Shown here: one piece after another, positions 29,632-39,040 of the stretch
How positions within the stretch are numbered: position 1 is the stretch's first letter
Layout of the letters: each line of letters opens with the position of its first letter
DNA from: Xenorhabdus stockiae
Lineage (GTDB): Bacteria > Pseudomonadota > Gammaproteobacteria > Enterobacterales > Enterobacteriaceae
Direction: 5' to 3'
Length of the DNA: 64,000 nt
Assembly (NCBI RefSeq): GCF_002632825.1
Contig: NZ_NJAJ01000003.1
Span: 1 to 64,000, forward strand
Position numbers and translations under genes: made by a program
The notes under the pieces: model-generated
What the model was told of the DNA's origin: nothing
Databases searched by the model: none
Seen by the model: only the letters and a program-made list of their open reading frames with translations

Positions 29632-32169
29632 ATGGAAGCATTAAAAGTGGAATCATCAACAAACTCGTTCAGCTCCCCACTGAACCTGAGAACAGGGATT
29701 TTATTAGCACTACTGGGAAACACAGTTTTTCCATCTTACGCAGCAGACACTGATAAAACATCGAAAACCGCGCCAGAAAATCCTCATAAGCCAGAAACCG
29801 TGGTACTTAAAGAGCTTAAAGTTTCCGGATTCAGTGAAGCACAGCTAAACGCGGATTTACCTTATATGACCCCCGGTTCCAGTACTCATATTTCAGCGGA
29901 GCAGGTAGAACAGCGTCGTGGCACATCCGTGGGTGATTTTCTGAAGGGAACGCCGGGTGTACTGAATAGTGAGAACCGTAACTCTGGTGCGCTGGATGTC
30001 AATATCCGTGGGATGCAGGGACAGGGAAGAACACCGGTTATTGTTGATGGAGCCATGCAGGAGACAACGATTTACCGTGGTTATTCAGGAGTTGCCGGAC
30101 GCACATATATAGATCCGGATTTGATTAGTTCGGTAGATATTGAGAAAGGCCCGAGTACAGGGGCTGACGCTAATGGAGCCATTGGCGGAGTGGTCAGGGT
30201 AAGTACGCTTAATGTGAATGATGTTGTTTTACACGGCCAGACATTCGGTGTGAGAATGACTGGTGGGTTTAATAATAACAGTACAAGGCCTCCGGAAGTG
30301 GGTACGGTTGGTGGTTATCCCAAATCTGATTCCTATCAGAATGACGAGATTTATAAGGCCTATGGTCACCCTGCCGGAATGGATCGACATGGTGGATTCC
30401 GTCCAACCGGAGGGAATGGCAGTATTGCATTGGGGATCAAAAGCGAATATCTGGATATGGTTGCCGCTTTTGCCCGCCGACATAATGGCAACTATTATGC
30501 GGGTAAAAGAGGAGAAAATGTTCCTCAGATAACAATTACACCATCTCGTAAAGGTCGGAGTTTTGCCTCGTCTGAGAGATTTACGCCTTATAGGGCGAGT
30601 GAGGAAATACTTAACACCTCGATGGATAATATTTCCTATTTACTGAAAGGAAAATTGAAGTACGAAGGTCATGGCCTTGAACTGGCTAGAAACGAATATA
30701 TCAGTCGCTATGGTGAAATAATGCCATCGGCAATAGCGCGTTGGGGTGTGCCTTATGAAGGCTTTATGAATAAGATCAATGTCAATTCATATACGGCACA
30801 ATATCGTTTTAAGCCAGAAGGTAATTATCTGGTCGATTTAAAATCTAATGTGTTTTATAACCGGGCTGTTAGCCGAATTAACACCTCAAACCCCCCTTTC
30901 GGTAAAGAACCAACTGGTTCCGCTTATTTAAAAGAAGAATTATCACGAGGCCGTACTTATAGCCAAGTGGATAAATGGGGAGTAGGTATTAATAATACAT
31001 CAGAGATCCTGTTCCCTTATGGGGATCTTTCGTTTACCTATGGCGCATCTTACACATATGAAACTATTGGTTATCCGAAGGATGAGATCTATGACGCACA
31101 TAAGAGTGGTACTTTTAGGGAAGGATGGCGCAATGATTACAATATTTTTGCTAATGCCGAATGGAAACCTCTGGATTGGCTGACCTTTGATGGTGGTTTG
31201 CGTTATTCATATTTTAAGTCTCATGATAATAATCCTATATTTCCAGATACTTTTGATGAGAATTATAAACCGAAGGCAGTGGTTGAACCGGTTACCTACG
31301 GAGAGGGATTAGAACGTACTGCCGGTGGTTGGTCTCCGATTATCAATATGACCCTTGAGCCTTTAGAAGGTCTTCAATTCTATGGCAAGTATGGCTCTGC
31401 TATCCGGTTACCAAGCCTGTTTGAAACAACTAAAGGCTGGTCTCAGACTCCGAATACAAACCTCCTGTTATCACCTGAGCGTTCTTTGTCATGGGAAGTC
31501 GGGGTCAATGTATTGAAGAATGATCTGTTGATGGATGGCGATAAATTCCGTACTAAACTGAGCTATTTTGATACACAAGTTAAAGATTATCTGACCAGAA
31601 TAAACAACGCAAAACGTGGTCAGTATGAGACTCAGCTTACAATGATCAATGTTGATAGAGCGGAGTGGCGTGGTTTAGAGCTTTCATCAAGTTATGATGT
31701 GGGTTTTGCTTACGCTGAATTAGGCTGGTCATATTACACACACACGCTATTTTGTTTAACACCAGAACAGGCAAGCATTAATCCTAAAATGCGCTGTAAT
31801 CCGGGGGGTATTCCGGACAGCTACGTTGTGAACCATATCCAGCCGAAGAATAGTTATACAGTGACATTGGGTGGACGTGCTTTTGATCAGGATTTGGATA
31901 TGGGAGCTATGCTAAGTTACTTTGGTAGCCGACCTAGTGTAGGGCTGAGTGATGTTAAAGGGCAGCGTTCCGGAAGTGTTCTGGTTCACGTTGAATGGGA
32001 ACCTTACACAACTGTTGACCTGTTTGTGAAATATAAAGTTAATAAAAACATCCGGATTCAGGCAGGTATTGATAACGTGACTGATGTCTATTACCTCGAT
32101 CCGTTAGCAATGGGATTAATGCCGGGACCGGGACGTACTTTCAGAACGAATGTGACTGTTAAGTTTTAA
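29632..32169 (+). CDS. TonB-dependent outer-membrane receptor, probably for iron or haem
   Basis: 845 aa. A signal peptide ends around AYAAD (about residue 37). The plug domain follows with TSVGDFLKGTPGVL, DVNIRGMQGQGRTPVIVDGAMQ and YIDPDLISSVDIEKGPS, then the 22-strand barrel. It ends in ...FRTNVTVKF with terminal Phe, the outer-membrane assembly signal. Plug sequences of this type (RGMQGQGR, IEKGPS) are seen in haem/haemoglobin-type receptors, but the ligand is an inference. Fur-type sites upstream support an iron role. No associated ABC transporter or haemophore gene is in the window. Confidence 0.88.
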   Translation: MEALKVESSTNSFSSPLNLRTGILLALLGNTVFPSYAADTDKTSKTAPENPHKPETVVLKELKVSGFSEAQLNADLPYMTPGSSTHISAEQVEQRRGTSVGDFLKGTPGVLNSENRNSGALDVNIRGMQGQGRTPVIVDGAMQETTIYRGYSGVAGRTYIDPDLISSVDIEKGPSTGADANGAIGGVVRVSTLNVNDVVLHGQTFGVRMTGGFNNNSTRPPEVGTVGGYPKSDSYQNDEIYKAYGHPAGMDRHGGFRPTGGNGSIALGIKSEYLDMVAAFARRHNGNYYAGKRGENVPQITITPSRKGRSFASSERFTPYRASEEILNTSMDNISYLLKGKLKYEGHGLELARNEYISRYGEIMPSAIARWGVPYEGFMNKINVNSYTAQYRFKPEGNYLVDLKSNVFYNRAVSRINTSNPPFGKEPTGSAYLKEELSRGRTYSQVDKWGVGINNTSEILFPYGDLSFTYGASYTYETIGYPKDEIYDAHKSGTFREGWRNDYNIFANAEWKPLDWLTFDGGLRYSYFKSHDNNPIFPDTFDENYKPKAVVEPVTYGEGLERTAGGWSPIINMTLEPLEGLQFYGKYGSAIRLPSLFETTKGWSQTPNTNLLLSPERSLSWEVGVNVLKNDLLMDGDKFRTKLSYFDTQVKDYLTRINNAKRGQYETQLTMINVDRAEWRGLELSSSYDVGFAYAELGWSYYTHTLFCLTPEQASINPKMRCNPGGIPDSYVVNHIQPKNSYTVTLGGRAFDQDLDMGAMLSYFGSRPSVGLSDVKGQRSGSVLVHVEWEPYTTVDLFVKYKVNKNIRIQAGIDNVTDVYYLDPLAMGLMPGPGRTFRTNVTVKF

Positions 32170-32195
32170 TTACAATCGTTGTGAACGCCTGACTG

Positions 32196-32232
32196 AAATG
32201 CCTATTCCCGGACGGAGTAGGCATTTTCTTTT
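32196..32232 (+). terminator. Terminator of the TonB receptor gene
   Basis: AAATGCCTA pairs with TAGGCATTT around a 13-nt loop and is followed by TCTTTTCTGT, 27 bp after the stop. The following minus-strand gene ends at 32244, so it can act on both strands. Confidence 0.85.
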
Positions 32233-32243
32233 CTGTATTATTT

Positions 32244-32606
32244 TCATTTCGGTTGTGAAGGCGGGTAAGAATGTGACAATGGGGTTAATTCTTCTGATTC
32301 ATAATTATCAAAATTTCCCAGAATTAATCCAATCGTCGAGCCATCATCAATTGCCCCTAATGAACTACCACAATGATTACAAAATGCCCGGCTGGAATAA
32401 TCAGAGGATCGATATAAAGAAGGAAAGCCCCCCTTTCCAATCCATCGCACTGAATCTTTCGGAAATTCAACCCAGCAGAGTGTCAATGCTCCGGAATGTT
32501 TCTGACACATCGTACATGAACAGGTATGGGGATTATTAGGCGTTCCTGCCGCAATGAATCGAATATTGCCGCATAAACATCCACCACGATATTCAGATAT
32601 ATCCAT
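32244..32606 (-). CDS. GFA-family (glutathione-dependent formaldehyde-activating-like) zinc protein
   Basis: 120 aa. Zinc-binding cysteines of the GFA/CENP-V fold are clear: GGCLCG near the N-terminus, CSCTMCQKHSGA, and CNHCGSSL. Also present is the typical VEF....V(R)W.G...LYRSSDYSSRAFC. Many members have no known glutathione or formaldehyde activity, so the substrate is undefined. The start at 32606 has GGAGA 9 bp upstream; an ATG five codons earlier overlaps that site. Confidence 0.85.
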   Translation of the reverse strand: MDISEYRGGCLCGNIRFIAAGTPNNPHTCSCTMCQKHSGALTLCWVEFPKDSVRWIGKGGFPSLYRSSDYSSRAFCNHCGSSLGAIDDGSTIGLILGNFDNYESEELTPLSHSYPPSQPK

Positions 32607-32701
32607 AATTCTTTCTCCCATAAAAAATAAATAGCTTCATACACAATTAATAAAAGACGCTTGCTATTTTATTCACCGGGATAAATAGCAAAGGCCCTTT
32701 A

Positions 32702-32828
32702 TATACACTTCGTCTTTCAAGTTGCCTCTTTGTTGGCTGCGCTCGCTCACCCCAGTCACATAGTTATCTATGCTCCCGGGGATTCTCTCTCTTGTCGCCG
32801 CGATGCATTTTGAAATCCATTGTGTATA
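32702..32828. repeat. ERIC element (127 bp), copy 1
   Basis: Bounded by the inverted ends TATACAC and GTGTATA and exactly 127 bp long, the known full length of enterobacterial repetitive intergenic consensus. It contains CGCTCGCTCACCCCAGTCAC and CTCCCGGGGATTC, the ERIC core. The element is probably transcribed as a long hairpin. A second copy is at 43789-43915. Confidence 0.93.
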
Positions 32829-32843
32829 TTGTGTATAAGTAAT

Positions 32844-33449
32844 TCACCCGAACAAAGACAGATAACGATCTCTCGACCAGCGATAATATAAGGCCAGCAT
32901 ATTATTGACTTCCTCGGGATAAAATTTTTCAGGTAAAAATGCGTCACCGGGGGAAATTTCAGTTTCACCATGTATCCATTCAAACATTTCCTGATATTCT
33001 TCATGGGCTGGATCTTTAAGAATATTAAGTAGATCCCTATAACCATAGACTCCGCCACAATCTTCCGGAGGGCAGGCTTGTTCTCCTTCGAGGCAGAATA
33101 TCGGCATGGGTAATTCTTCCGGTGAATAGTTACTGTTTTCCAACAAGATTTCATGTTCCCATGAGTCACCAAAATCATAAAGATAAATGAATTTACTTCC
33201 TTTGCGTTTGATGAGTGAATCCAGTTTGAATTTCCCTTCCTCATGACCTTCTTCTGGTGCTTCAGGCCTTTCGGTAAAACGTTTAGAATCCAAAATAAAT
33301 TCATGTAAATGACTATCTTCCCAGCCCATTACAACTTGAATGACATCATGTAATCTATCCAATGAAATATTGGATGGAACAATGAAGCGACGCCATATAG
33401 CGGGTTTTGTTTCTGTAAGTGTAATTTTTAACTGATAGAACTTTTTCAT
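32844..33449 (-). CDS. Plasmid pRiA4b ORF-3-like family protein
   Basis: 201 aa. It matches the pRiA4b ORF-3 domain: YQLKITLTETKPAIWRRF(I)VPS near the N-terminus, LDRLHDVIQVVMGWEDSHLHEF, then YLYDFGDSWEHEI, GE(Q)ACPPEDCGG and a C-terminal F.P..(V)N. The biological function is unknown; the family occurs sporadically and often on mobile DNA. It lies right after an ERIC element and faces the broken aminopeptidase gene. No partner gene suggests a role. Confidence 0.85.
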   Translation of the reverse strand: MKKFYQLKITLTETKPAIWRRFIVPSNISLDRLHDVIQVVMGWEDSHLHEFILDSKRFTERPEAPEEGHEEGKFKLDSLIKRKGSKFIYLYDFGDSWEHEILLENSNYSPEELPMPIFCLEGEQACPPEDCGGVYGYRDLLNILKDPAHEEYQEMFEWIHGETEISPGDAFLPEKFYPEEVNNMLALYYRWSRDRYLSLFG

Positions 33450-33634
33450 TTATTACCCTTAATGACTTGAATAATTGACAAAGAAATATGTTGAGTTCAA
33501 TAAGGCTTCATTACAGTATGAATTATCCTATAGTGATAATGCGAACAAATTTTAATAAATAGCTTGAGTTATTCACTTATGCAAGGGCATGATTAATAGA
33601 AGCCCCTATTTACTGAAAAAATAAGAGAAAATTA

Positions 33635-34429
33635 ATGGCAGATAGTACTGGCGTATTGATTAAAAATTCAGAAGAAATAAAACGAATGGAAATTGCGGGA
33701 CATATGACAGGGCAGGTTCTTGAAGCTGTTCGTCAGATTATTGTCCCCGGAGTGACGACATTAGAAATAGATGCGTTTTGTCATAATTATATCGTTAATA
33801 CACTGGGAGCTATTCCTGGTAGTCTGGGGCAATATGGTTTTCCCCATACAGTTAATACATCAGTTAATCATGTCGTTTGTCATGGCTGACCATCCGATAA
33901 GAAATTAAAAAATGGTGATATTGTTAATGTGGATGTGACAGTAAAAAAAGAGGGATACTATGGCGATAGCAGCGTCACGTTTTGTGTCGGAGAAGTTCCC
34001 TCACATGCCAGACGGCTGGTGGATATCACACAAGAGTGTCTGTATAAGGCGATCAGGATTGTAAAGCCGGGTATCACATTAGGGGATATCGGGCAGACAA
34101 TACAGCAGCATGCTGAGGCGAATAATTATAGTGTTGTCCGTGAATACTGTGGTCATGGTATCGGAAGTAGTATGCATGAAGAGCCTCAGGTTCTGCATTA
34201 CGGGAGAGCGGGTGAAGGAATTATACTGGAAGAAGGTATGACATTCACAATTGAGCCAATGATCAATCAGGGGAAAAAAGAGGTTAAGCTGCATAAAGAT
34301 GGCTGGACTGTTACAACGAAAGATCGCCGCTTATCAGCTCAGTTTGAGCATACTATTCTGGTTACGCATGATGGTTTCAGGGTTCTGACCTTACGGGATG
34401 AGGAACGGGAGATGTTTGAGCGCAGCTAG
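33635..34429 (+). pseudogene. map: Second type I methionine aminopeptidase, interrupted by in-frame TGA
   Basis: 264 codons plus stop, the length of E. coli MetAP, in one reading frame throughout except for TGA at 33887-33889. The N-terminal part ends ...VNHVVCHG. After the TGA the frame resumes with PSDKKLKNGDIVNVDVTV. His of CHG, the metal ligands Asp (VDV), Asp (GDSS), His (GHGIGSSMHEEP), Glu (FTIEPM) and Glu (FEHTIL) are all intact. In E. coli the TGA position is Ile of GIP. No start codon shortly after the TGA could rescue the second part. It is most simply a recent nonsense mutation in a dispensable paralogue; readthrough or a sequencing error are alternatives. Confidence 0.85.
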
Positions 34430-34607
34430 CTTCCCGGTTTTGTACGCTACTGATAGTGATCTTTCTTTGTGTTTTAAGCAGGCTGTTTTTTGTTTTCTAA
34501 TAGTCTGCTATGACGTAGTATTATCAGAAATTAAAGTCTATTGTTTAGTATAGCCATCATTTTTCTGGGTTTATAAACAATAAAGGAACTGACTTACAGC
34601 AATATTT

Positions 34608-36194
34608 ATGGTTATAAGGAATACCGATAATATTATGTCCTCACTTTATAAAAATAAAAATATTTTTTATTTAATCTCTCTTTTTCTACTGGTATTACTG
34701 ATTCATAATTGCTTGGGATATCAGCTAAAATTAATATATGTTTTTAGTGCTTTCGCATTCTTTTTATTTCTTGCTTCCAGTAATAAACGTTTATATGTTG
34801 TACTGATCTCTCTGTTTTCCATTGTCGGAATATTATACGCACCGCTTGGTCTCAACTACGGTTTTCCAGATATCAACGCTGTCGGTTCAGTGCTTTATAC
34901 TAACCGGAATGAAACACTGGAATATATCAGTGGGTTTCCTGTATCAACTTATTTGACTGTGTTTGCTATTTTTATTCTGATGTTGTGCTCGGTAAAATTA
35001 AATGCCGTTTTTTCAGCAAAAGGTAAGAAGTGGTTATTGGCACTGTTTTTTATTTCTGCGTTTTGGTCACCTGTTAAGGGATATGTGAAGTCGGATTTTG
35101 TGGATAGTTATGGACTTCTGAATACCAGTTTACCTGAAATTCGTTTTTTTAAAGACGCCTACCAAAGTTATGTGAAGGTTATGTCTGAAAATAACCGGTT
35201 TGCCAGCGTTATCAAATATCAGGATGACTGGCAGCCTACAGTTAAAGAAGATAAGTACGATACCTATATTATGGTTATTGGCGAGAGCGTCCGTCGGGAT
35301 TTTTTAGGGGGATATGGATTCCCTGATAACAACACGCCCTGGTTGGATAAAACGAATGGAACAATATTCACTAACTATATTTCTGCTGCACCATCCACTC
35401 AGCTTTCATTGACGAACTCACTGGCAATTCGTCAGGAAAATCAGATCAAGCTGAATAACAGTATCATGACACTGGCAAATAAGGCTGGTTTTGAAACTCA
35501 CTGGATTTCCAATCAAGGTATGAAAGGCGGGTTTGATTCTCCTTCTGCAATGATAGGCCAGCAGGCCATGCACTCTATTTTTCTGAAAGAGGGAAGTTCA
35601 GATGATAGGAGCTACATGCCGGATGAAAATTTATTACCCCATATCCGTAATGCCCTGAAACAGGGTCACAAAAAGAGATTGATTGCCATTCATTTGATGG
35701 GCTCACATCCACAGGCTTGTGCCAGAACTAATAATAAATACAGCCACTATCTTCACTCCAAAGATATCTCCTGTTATGTACAAAGCATCCATAATACGGA
35801 CAGTTTATTGGCTGAAATTGAGAATATCGCCAGACACAACCAGCTGAACTGGACGATGCTCTATTTTGCTGACCATGGTTTGTCTTTTGTGCGCAAAGGA
35901 ACGGATAAAGAGAATCTGAACCATAGTGATGCCAATAAACAGAATTATCAGGTGCCTTTCGTCATTACTGGCTATGACTACAACGTTAAAACCAGAATCG
36001 ATGCTTACCGCAGCGGATTTCATCTTTTACCTATGCTATCCACGTGGCTGGGGATTGAAGAACCTCGGTTATCTTCTGAATGTGACTGGTTCTCTGAGCA
36101 GCAATGCGGCGATCAACACACTGTCATGTCATTTGATGGTAAGTATGCTGACTTTAACAGCCTGAAAGATGATGCCATTGATTTTGGTTTGTAG
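34608..36194 (+). CDS. Phosphoethanolamine transferase, OpgE/YbiP-like
   Basis: 528 aa inner-membrane enzyme of the EptA/OpgE group in the alkaline phosphatase/sulfatase superfamily. Four to five N-terminal membrane segments (about residues 19-165) precede a periplasmic catalytic domain. That domain has VIGESVRRDFLGGYG, a nucleophile Thr in SAAPSTQLSLTNS, HLMGSHPQAC and FADHGLSF with the metal-binding Asp-His. Length and motifs match E. coli OpgE (527 aa), which decorates osmoregulated glucans; lipid A or another glycan as acceptor cannot be excluded. Start at 34608 or 34635 is undecided. Confidence 0.83.
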   Translation: MVIRNTDNIMSSLYKNKNIFYLISLFLLVLLIHNCLGYQLKLIYVFSAFAFFLFLASSNKRLYVVLISLFSIVGILYAPLGLNYGFPDINAVGSVLYTNRNETLEYISGFPVSTYLTVFAIFILMLCSVKLNAVFSAKGKKWLLALFFISAFWSPVKGYVKSDFVDSYGLLNTSLPEIRFFKDAYQSYVKVMSENNRFASVIKYQDDWQPTVKEDKYDTYIMVIGESVRRDFLGGYGFPDNNTPWLDKTNGTIFTNYISAAPSTQLSLTNSLAIRQENQIKLNNSIMTLANKAGFETHWISNQGMKGGFDSPSAMIGQQAMHSIFLKEGSSDDRSYMPDENLLPHIRNALKQGHKKRLIAIHLMGSHPQACARTNNKYSHYLHSKDISCYVQSIHNTDSLLAEIENIARHNQLNWTMLYFADHGLSFVRKGTDKENLNHSDANKQNYQVPFVITGYDYNVKTRIDAYRSGFHLLPMLSTWLGIEEPRLSSECDWFSEQQCGDQHTVMSFDGKYADFNSLKDDAIDFGL

Positions 36195-36239
36195 ACGATA
36201 AGTATATTCACGAAGCATTTACTTTAAAGTCACTGTAAA

Positions 36240-36287
36240 ACCACTGATAGAAGGATTCTGACCGCTTAATGTGTTATTTCACCGTTA
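36240..36287 (+). promoter_or_regulatory. Candidate BtsR operator upstream of btsT
   Basis: ACC-boxes occur at 36240 (ACCACTG), 36261 (ACCGCTT) and 36281 (ACCGTTA), spaced 21 and 20 bp apart. The E. coli pyruvate-responsive regulator BtsR, as I recall, binds two ACC(G/A)CT(C/T) repeats separated by 13 bp. The last two boxes have that spacing, with mismatches in the second. The site lies 155-200 bp before btsT, the known BtsR target in E. coli. Confidence 0.45.
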
Positions 36288-36441
36288 GCGCAGATCCTTC
36301 CCATCCCGGCGGAAGAAGTTTCGTATCATAGTACAGTGTGGCGAGTAGTATCGCTTCCTGCGGTAGTCGGATAACTGGCGTACAGAAGCGGAGAAATGAA
36401 AGGGTAACTTGCTGTTCGTCTTACCTTAAAAAGGGTGTTTT

Positions 36442-38595
36442 ATGAACAATAATAAATTTTTAAAACATATCCCCTGGATGATACTGGGGATAATTGGGGC
36501 ATTTTGCCTCGGAGTTGTTGCACTACGTCGGGGAGAACATGTTAGTGCTTTATGGATAGTTGTTGCTTCGGTGGCAGTTTATCTGGTTGCTTATCGCTAT
36601 TACAGCCTTTATATCGCCACTAAGGTGATGAAGCTGGATGCAACACGGGCAACACCGGCGGTTGTTAATAATGATGGCCTCAATTATGTGCCAACCAACA
36701 AAAATGTCCTGTTTGGTCACCACTTTGCTGCTATTGCGGGAGCCGGGCCGTTAGTCGGGCCAGTGCTGGCGGCACAGGTTGGCTATCTGCCGGGAACATT
36801 GTGGCTGCTGGCGGGGGGCGTTCTTGCCGGTGCCGTACAGGACTTTATGGTTCTGTTCATGTCTTCCCGCCGTAATGGAACATCACTGGGAGAGATCGTT
36901 AAAGAAGAGCTGGGGCGGGTTCCGGGAACAATCGCCCTGTTCGGTTGCTTCCTGATTATGATCATTATCCTGGCAGTACTGGCACTGATAGTGGTGAAAG
37001 CACTGGCAGAAAGTCCGTGGGGAGTATTTACCGTTTGTTCCACCGTTCCCATTGCTCTGTTCATGGGCATTTATATGCGGTATATCCGCCCGGGACGAGT
37101 GGGGGAAGTTTCCGTTATTGGTATTCTGCTGCTGATTGCTGCGATATGGTTTGGTGGTGTTGTCGCTGCTGATCCTTATTGGGGACCGGCTTTAACTTTC
37201 AAAGATACCACCATTACTTATGCATTGATTGGCTATGCCTTTATCTCTGCCTTGCTGCCTGTTTGGCTGATTCTGGCACCACGCGATTATCTGGCAACTT
37301 TCCTGAAAATCGGTGTGATTGTTGGTCTGGCGGTTGGTATTGTGATCCTTAATCCTGACCTGAAAATGCCGGCTGTAACACAATTTGTTGATGGTACAGG
37401 CCCTGTCTGGAAAGGCACGTTATTCCCATTCTTATTTATTACGATCGCCTGTGGTGCTGTATCTGGTTTTCATGCCCTGATTTCTTCTGGTACGACGCCT
37501 AAGTTACTGGCAAACGAAAAAGATGCCCGATTCATTGGCTATGGTGCAATGCTGATGGAATCATTCGTTGCGATCATGGCTTTAGTTGCTGCATCCATCA
37601 TCGAGCCGGGGCTTTATTTCGCCATGAATACGCCGCCGTCTGCACTGGGTATTACCATGCCGGATTTGCATAATCTGGGAACATCTGAAGCGCCTGTGAT
37701 TATGGCAGCTTTGCAGGATGTCACCACTCAGGCAGCCGCCACGGTAAGTTCATGGGGATTTGTGATTTCACCTGACCAAATCCTGCAAACGGCAAAAGAC
37801 ATAGGTGAACCTTCGGTTCTGAACCGAGCCGGTGGTGCACCGACTCTGGCGGTAGGTATTGCTCATGTATTCCATCAGATCATTCCGGCCGCAGATATGG
37901 GCTTCTGGTATCACTTTGGTATTTTGTTTGAAGCGTTGTTCATTCTGACTGCTCTGGACGCAGGGACACGTTCCGGCCGTTTTATGTTGCAGGACTTATT
38001 GGGCAATTTCGTTCCATCGCTGAAAAAAACGGATTCCCTGATTGCCAGTATAATTGGTACAGCGGGCTGTGTGGGAATGTGGGGCTACCTGTTGTATCAA
38101 GGCGTTGTCGATCCGCTGGGCGGTGTTAAGAGCCTGTGGCCACTCTTTGGCATTTCGAACCAGATGCTGGCAGCTGTTGCACTCGTGTTGGGTACTGTTG
38201 TACTGATCAAAATGAAACGTACTAAGTACATTTGGGTAACGGTTGTACCGGCTATTTGGTTGTTGATTTGTACCACATGGGCGTTGGGGCTGAAATTATT
38301 CAGTGATAACCCTAAACTGGAAGGCTTCTTATTTCTGGCGAAGGAATATAAGCAACGTATTGCGGAAGGCGGAGCAGATCTGACCGCTCAGCAGATCAAT
38401 GATATGAGCCATATTGTTGTGAACAACTATACGAATGCTGGCCTGAGCATTTTGTTCCTTATTGTGGTCTATAGCATTATTATTTATGGTATCAAAACTG
38501 CGATAAACGCGAATAAAAACCCAGAACGTACAGATAAAGAAACGCCTTATGTTCCTGTTCCGGAAGGTGGAGTAAAAGTTTCTTCTACGCACTGA
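36442..38595 (+). CDS. btsT: BtsT, pyruvate/proton symporter (CstA family)
   Basis: 717 aa, nearly identical along its length to E. coli BtsT (YjiY, 716 aa). A high-affinity pyruvate transporter of the inner membrane with ~16-18 hydrophobic segments. Diagnostic stretches include WMILGIIGAF, RRGEHVSALWIVVASV, HHFAAIAGAGPLVGPVLAAQ and DAGTRSGRFMLQDLLGN; the C-terminus is TPYVPVPEGGVK. The pairing with yjiX distinguishes it from CstA, which pairs with YbdD. A good ribosome site (AAAAAGGGTG) precedes the ATG. Confidence 0.95.
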   Translation: MNNNKFLKHIPWMILGIIGAFCLGVVALRRGEHVSALWIVVASVAVYLVAYRYYSLYIATKVMKLDATRATPAVVNNDGLNYVPTNKNVLFGHHFAAIAGAGPLVGPVLAAQVGYLPGTLWLLAGGVLAGAVQDFMVLFMSSRRNGTSLGEIVKEELGRVPGTIALFGCFLIMIIILAVLALIVVKALAESPWGVFTVCSTVPIALFMGIYMRYIRPGRVGEVSVIGILLLIAAIWFGGVVAADPYWGPALTFKDTTITYALIGYAFISALLPVWLILAPRDYLATFLKIGVIVGLAVGIVILNPDLKMPAVTQFVDGTGPVWKGTLFPFLFITIACGAVSGFHALISSGTTPKLLANEKDARFIGYGAMLMESFVAIMALVAASIIEPGLYFAMNTPPSALGITMPDLHNLGTSEAPVIMAALQDVTTQAAATVSSWGFVISPDQILQTAKDIGEPSVLNRAGGAPTLAVGIAHVFHQIIPAADMGFWYHFGILFEALFILTALDAGTRSGRFMLQDLLGNFVPSLKKTDSLIASIIGTAGCVGMWGYLLYQGVVDPLGGVKSLWPLFGISNQMLAAVALVLGTVVLIKMKRTKYIWVTVVPAIWLLICTTWALGLKLFSDNPKLEGFLFLAKEYKQRIAEGGADLTAQQINDMSHIVVNNYTNAGLSILFLIVVYSIIIYGIKTAINANKNPERTDKETPYVPVPEGGVKVSSTH

Positions 38596-38633
38596 TGCTA
38601 ATATTTAAGCCATAGAGTGGCTTTGGCAATCAC

Positions 38634-38672
38634 AATACCCCACATGATAGGTTTTGTATTATGTGGGGTATT
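38634..38672 (+). terminator. Hairpin between btsT and yjiX
   Basis: AATACCCCACAT pairs with ATGTGGGGTATT (12 bp) around a 15-nt loop and is followed by TCTTT. It may attenuate transcription between btsT and the small downstream gene. Confidence 0.75.
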
Positions 38673-38741
38673 TCTTTAAGGTATAGTTTTAAGGTATAGC
38701 ATTAAGGAAATCACTTTTGAGAACAGTTATGGGAGAGTGTT

Positions 38742-38945
38742 ATGTTTGGTAATCTTGGCCGTGCCGGAAAATATTTAGGGCAGGCAGCCCGGATGCTGGT
38801 GGGAGTGCCTGACTATGATACTTATGTACAGCATATGAAGGATAACCATCCCGACCAACCTTATATGACTTATGAAGAATTCTTCCGTGAACGGCAGAAT
38901 GCACGTTATGGTGGTGATGGGAAAGGGGGAATGCGTTGTTGTTAG
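38742..38945 (+). CDS. yjiX: YjiX/YbdD family small protein
   Basis: 67 aa, almost identical to E. coli YjiX (MFGNLG...[24 protein letters not shown]). Proteins of this family always sit behind CstA/BtsT-type transporters and are thought to assist them, but no activity is proved. GGGAGAG lies just before the ATG. The two terminal cysteines are conserved. Confidence 0.95.
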   Translation: MFGNLGRAGKYLGQAARMLVGVPDYDTYVQHMKDNHPDQPYMTYEEFFRERQNARYGGDGKGGMRCC

Positions 38946-38964
38946 CGAGTGTAGATGGTACAAA

Positions 38965-39018
38965 CCTGAGGCGCGTCGTCACCTTATTTTTATCAAAAAG
39001 TGTTGATTGCGCCTCAGG
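38965..39018. other. Long inverted repeat after yjiX
   Basis: CCTGAGGCGC (38965-38974) pairs with GCGCCTCAGG (39009-39018) across 34 nt. It lies between yjiX and the convergent FAD-oxidase gene and may be a bidirectional terminator with an unusually long loop, or a remnant of a repeat. Confidence 0.55.
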
Positions 39019-39040
39019 CTAAGTCAGGTAAACCTGGCAG

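Noticed and set aside
32768-33304. Overlapping minus-strand frame of 178 codons
   Set aside because: It is an alternative frame of the pRiA4b ORF-3-like gene and partly of the ERIC element, without family motifs.
33887-33930. Selenocysteine insertion at the aminopeptidase TGA
   Set aside because: Only a 5-bp ACCAT/ATGGT pairing with a long AT-rich loop is found downstream. It does not resemble a bacterial SECIS, and MetAPs are not known selenoproteins.
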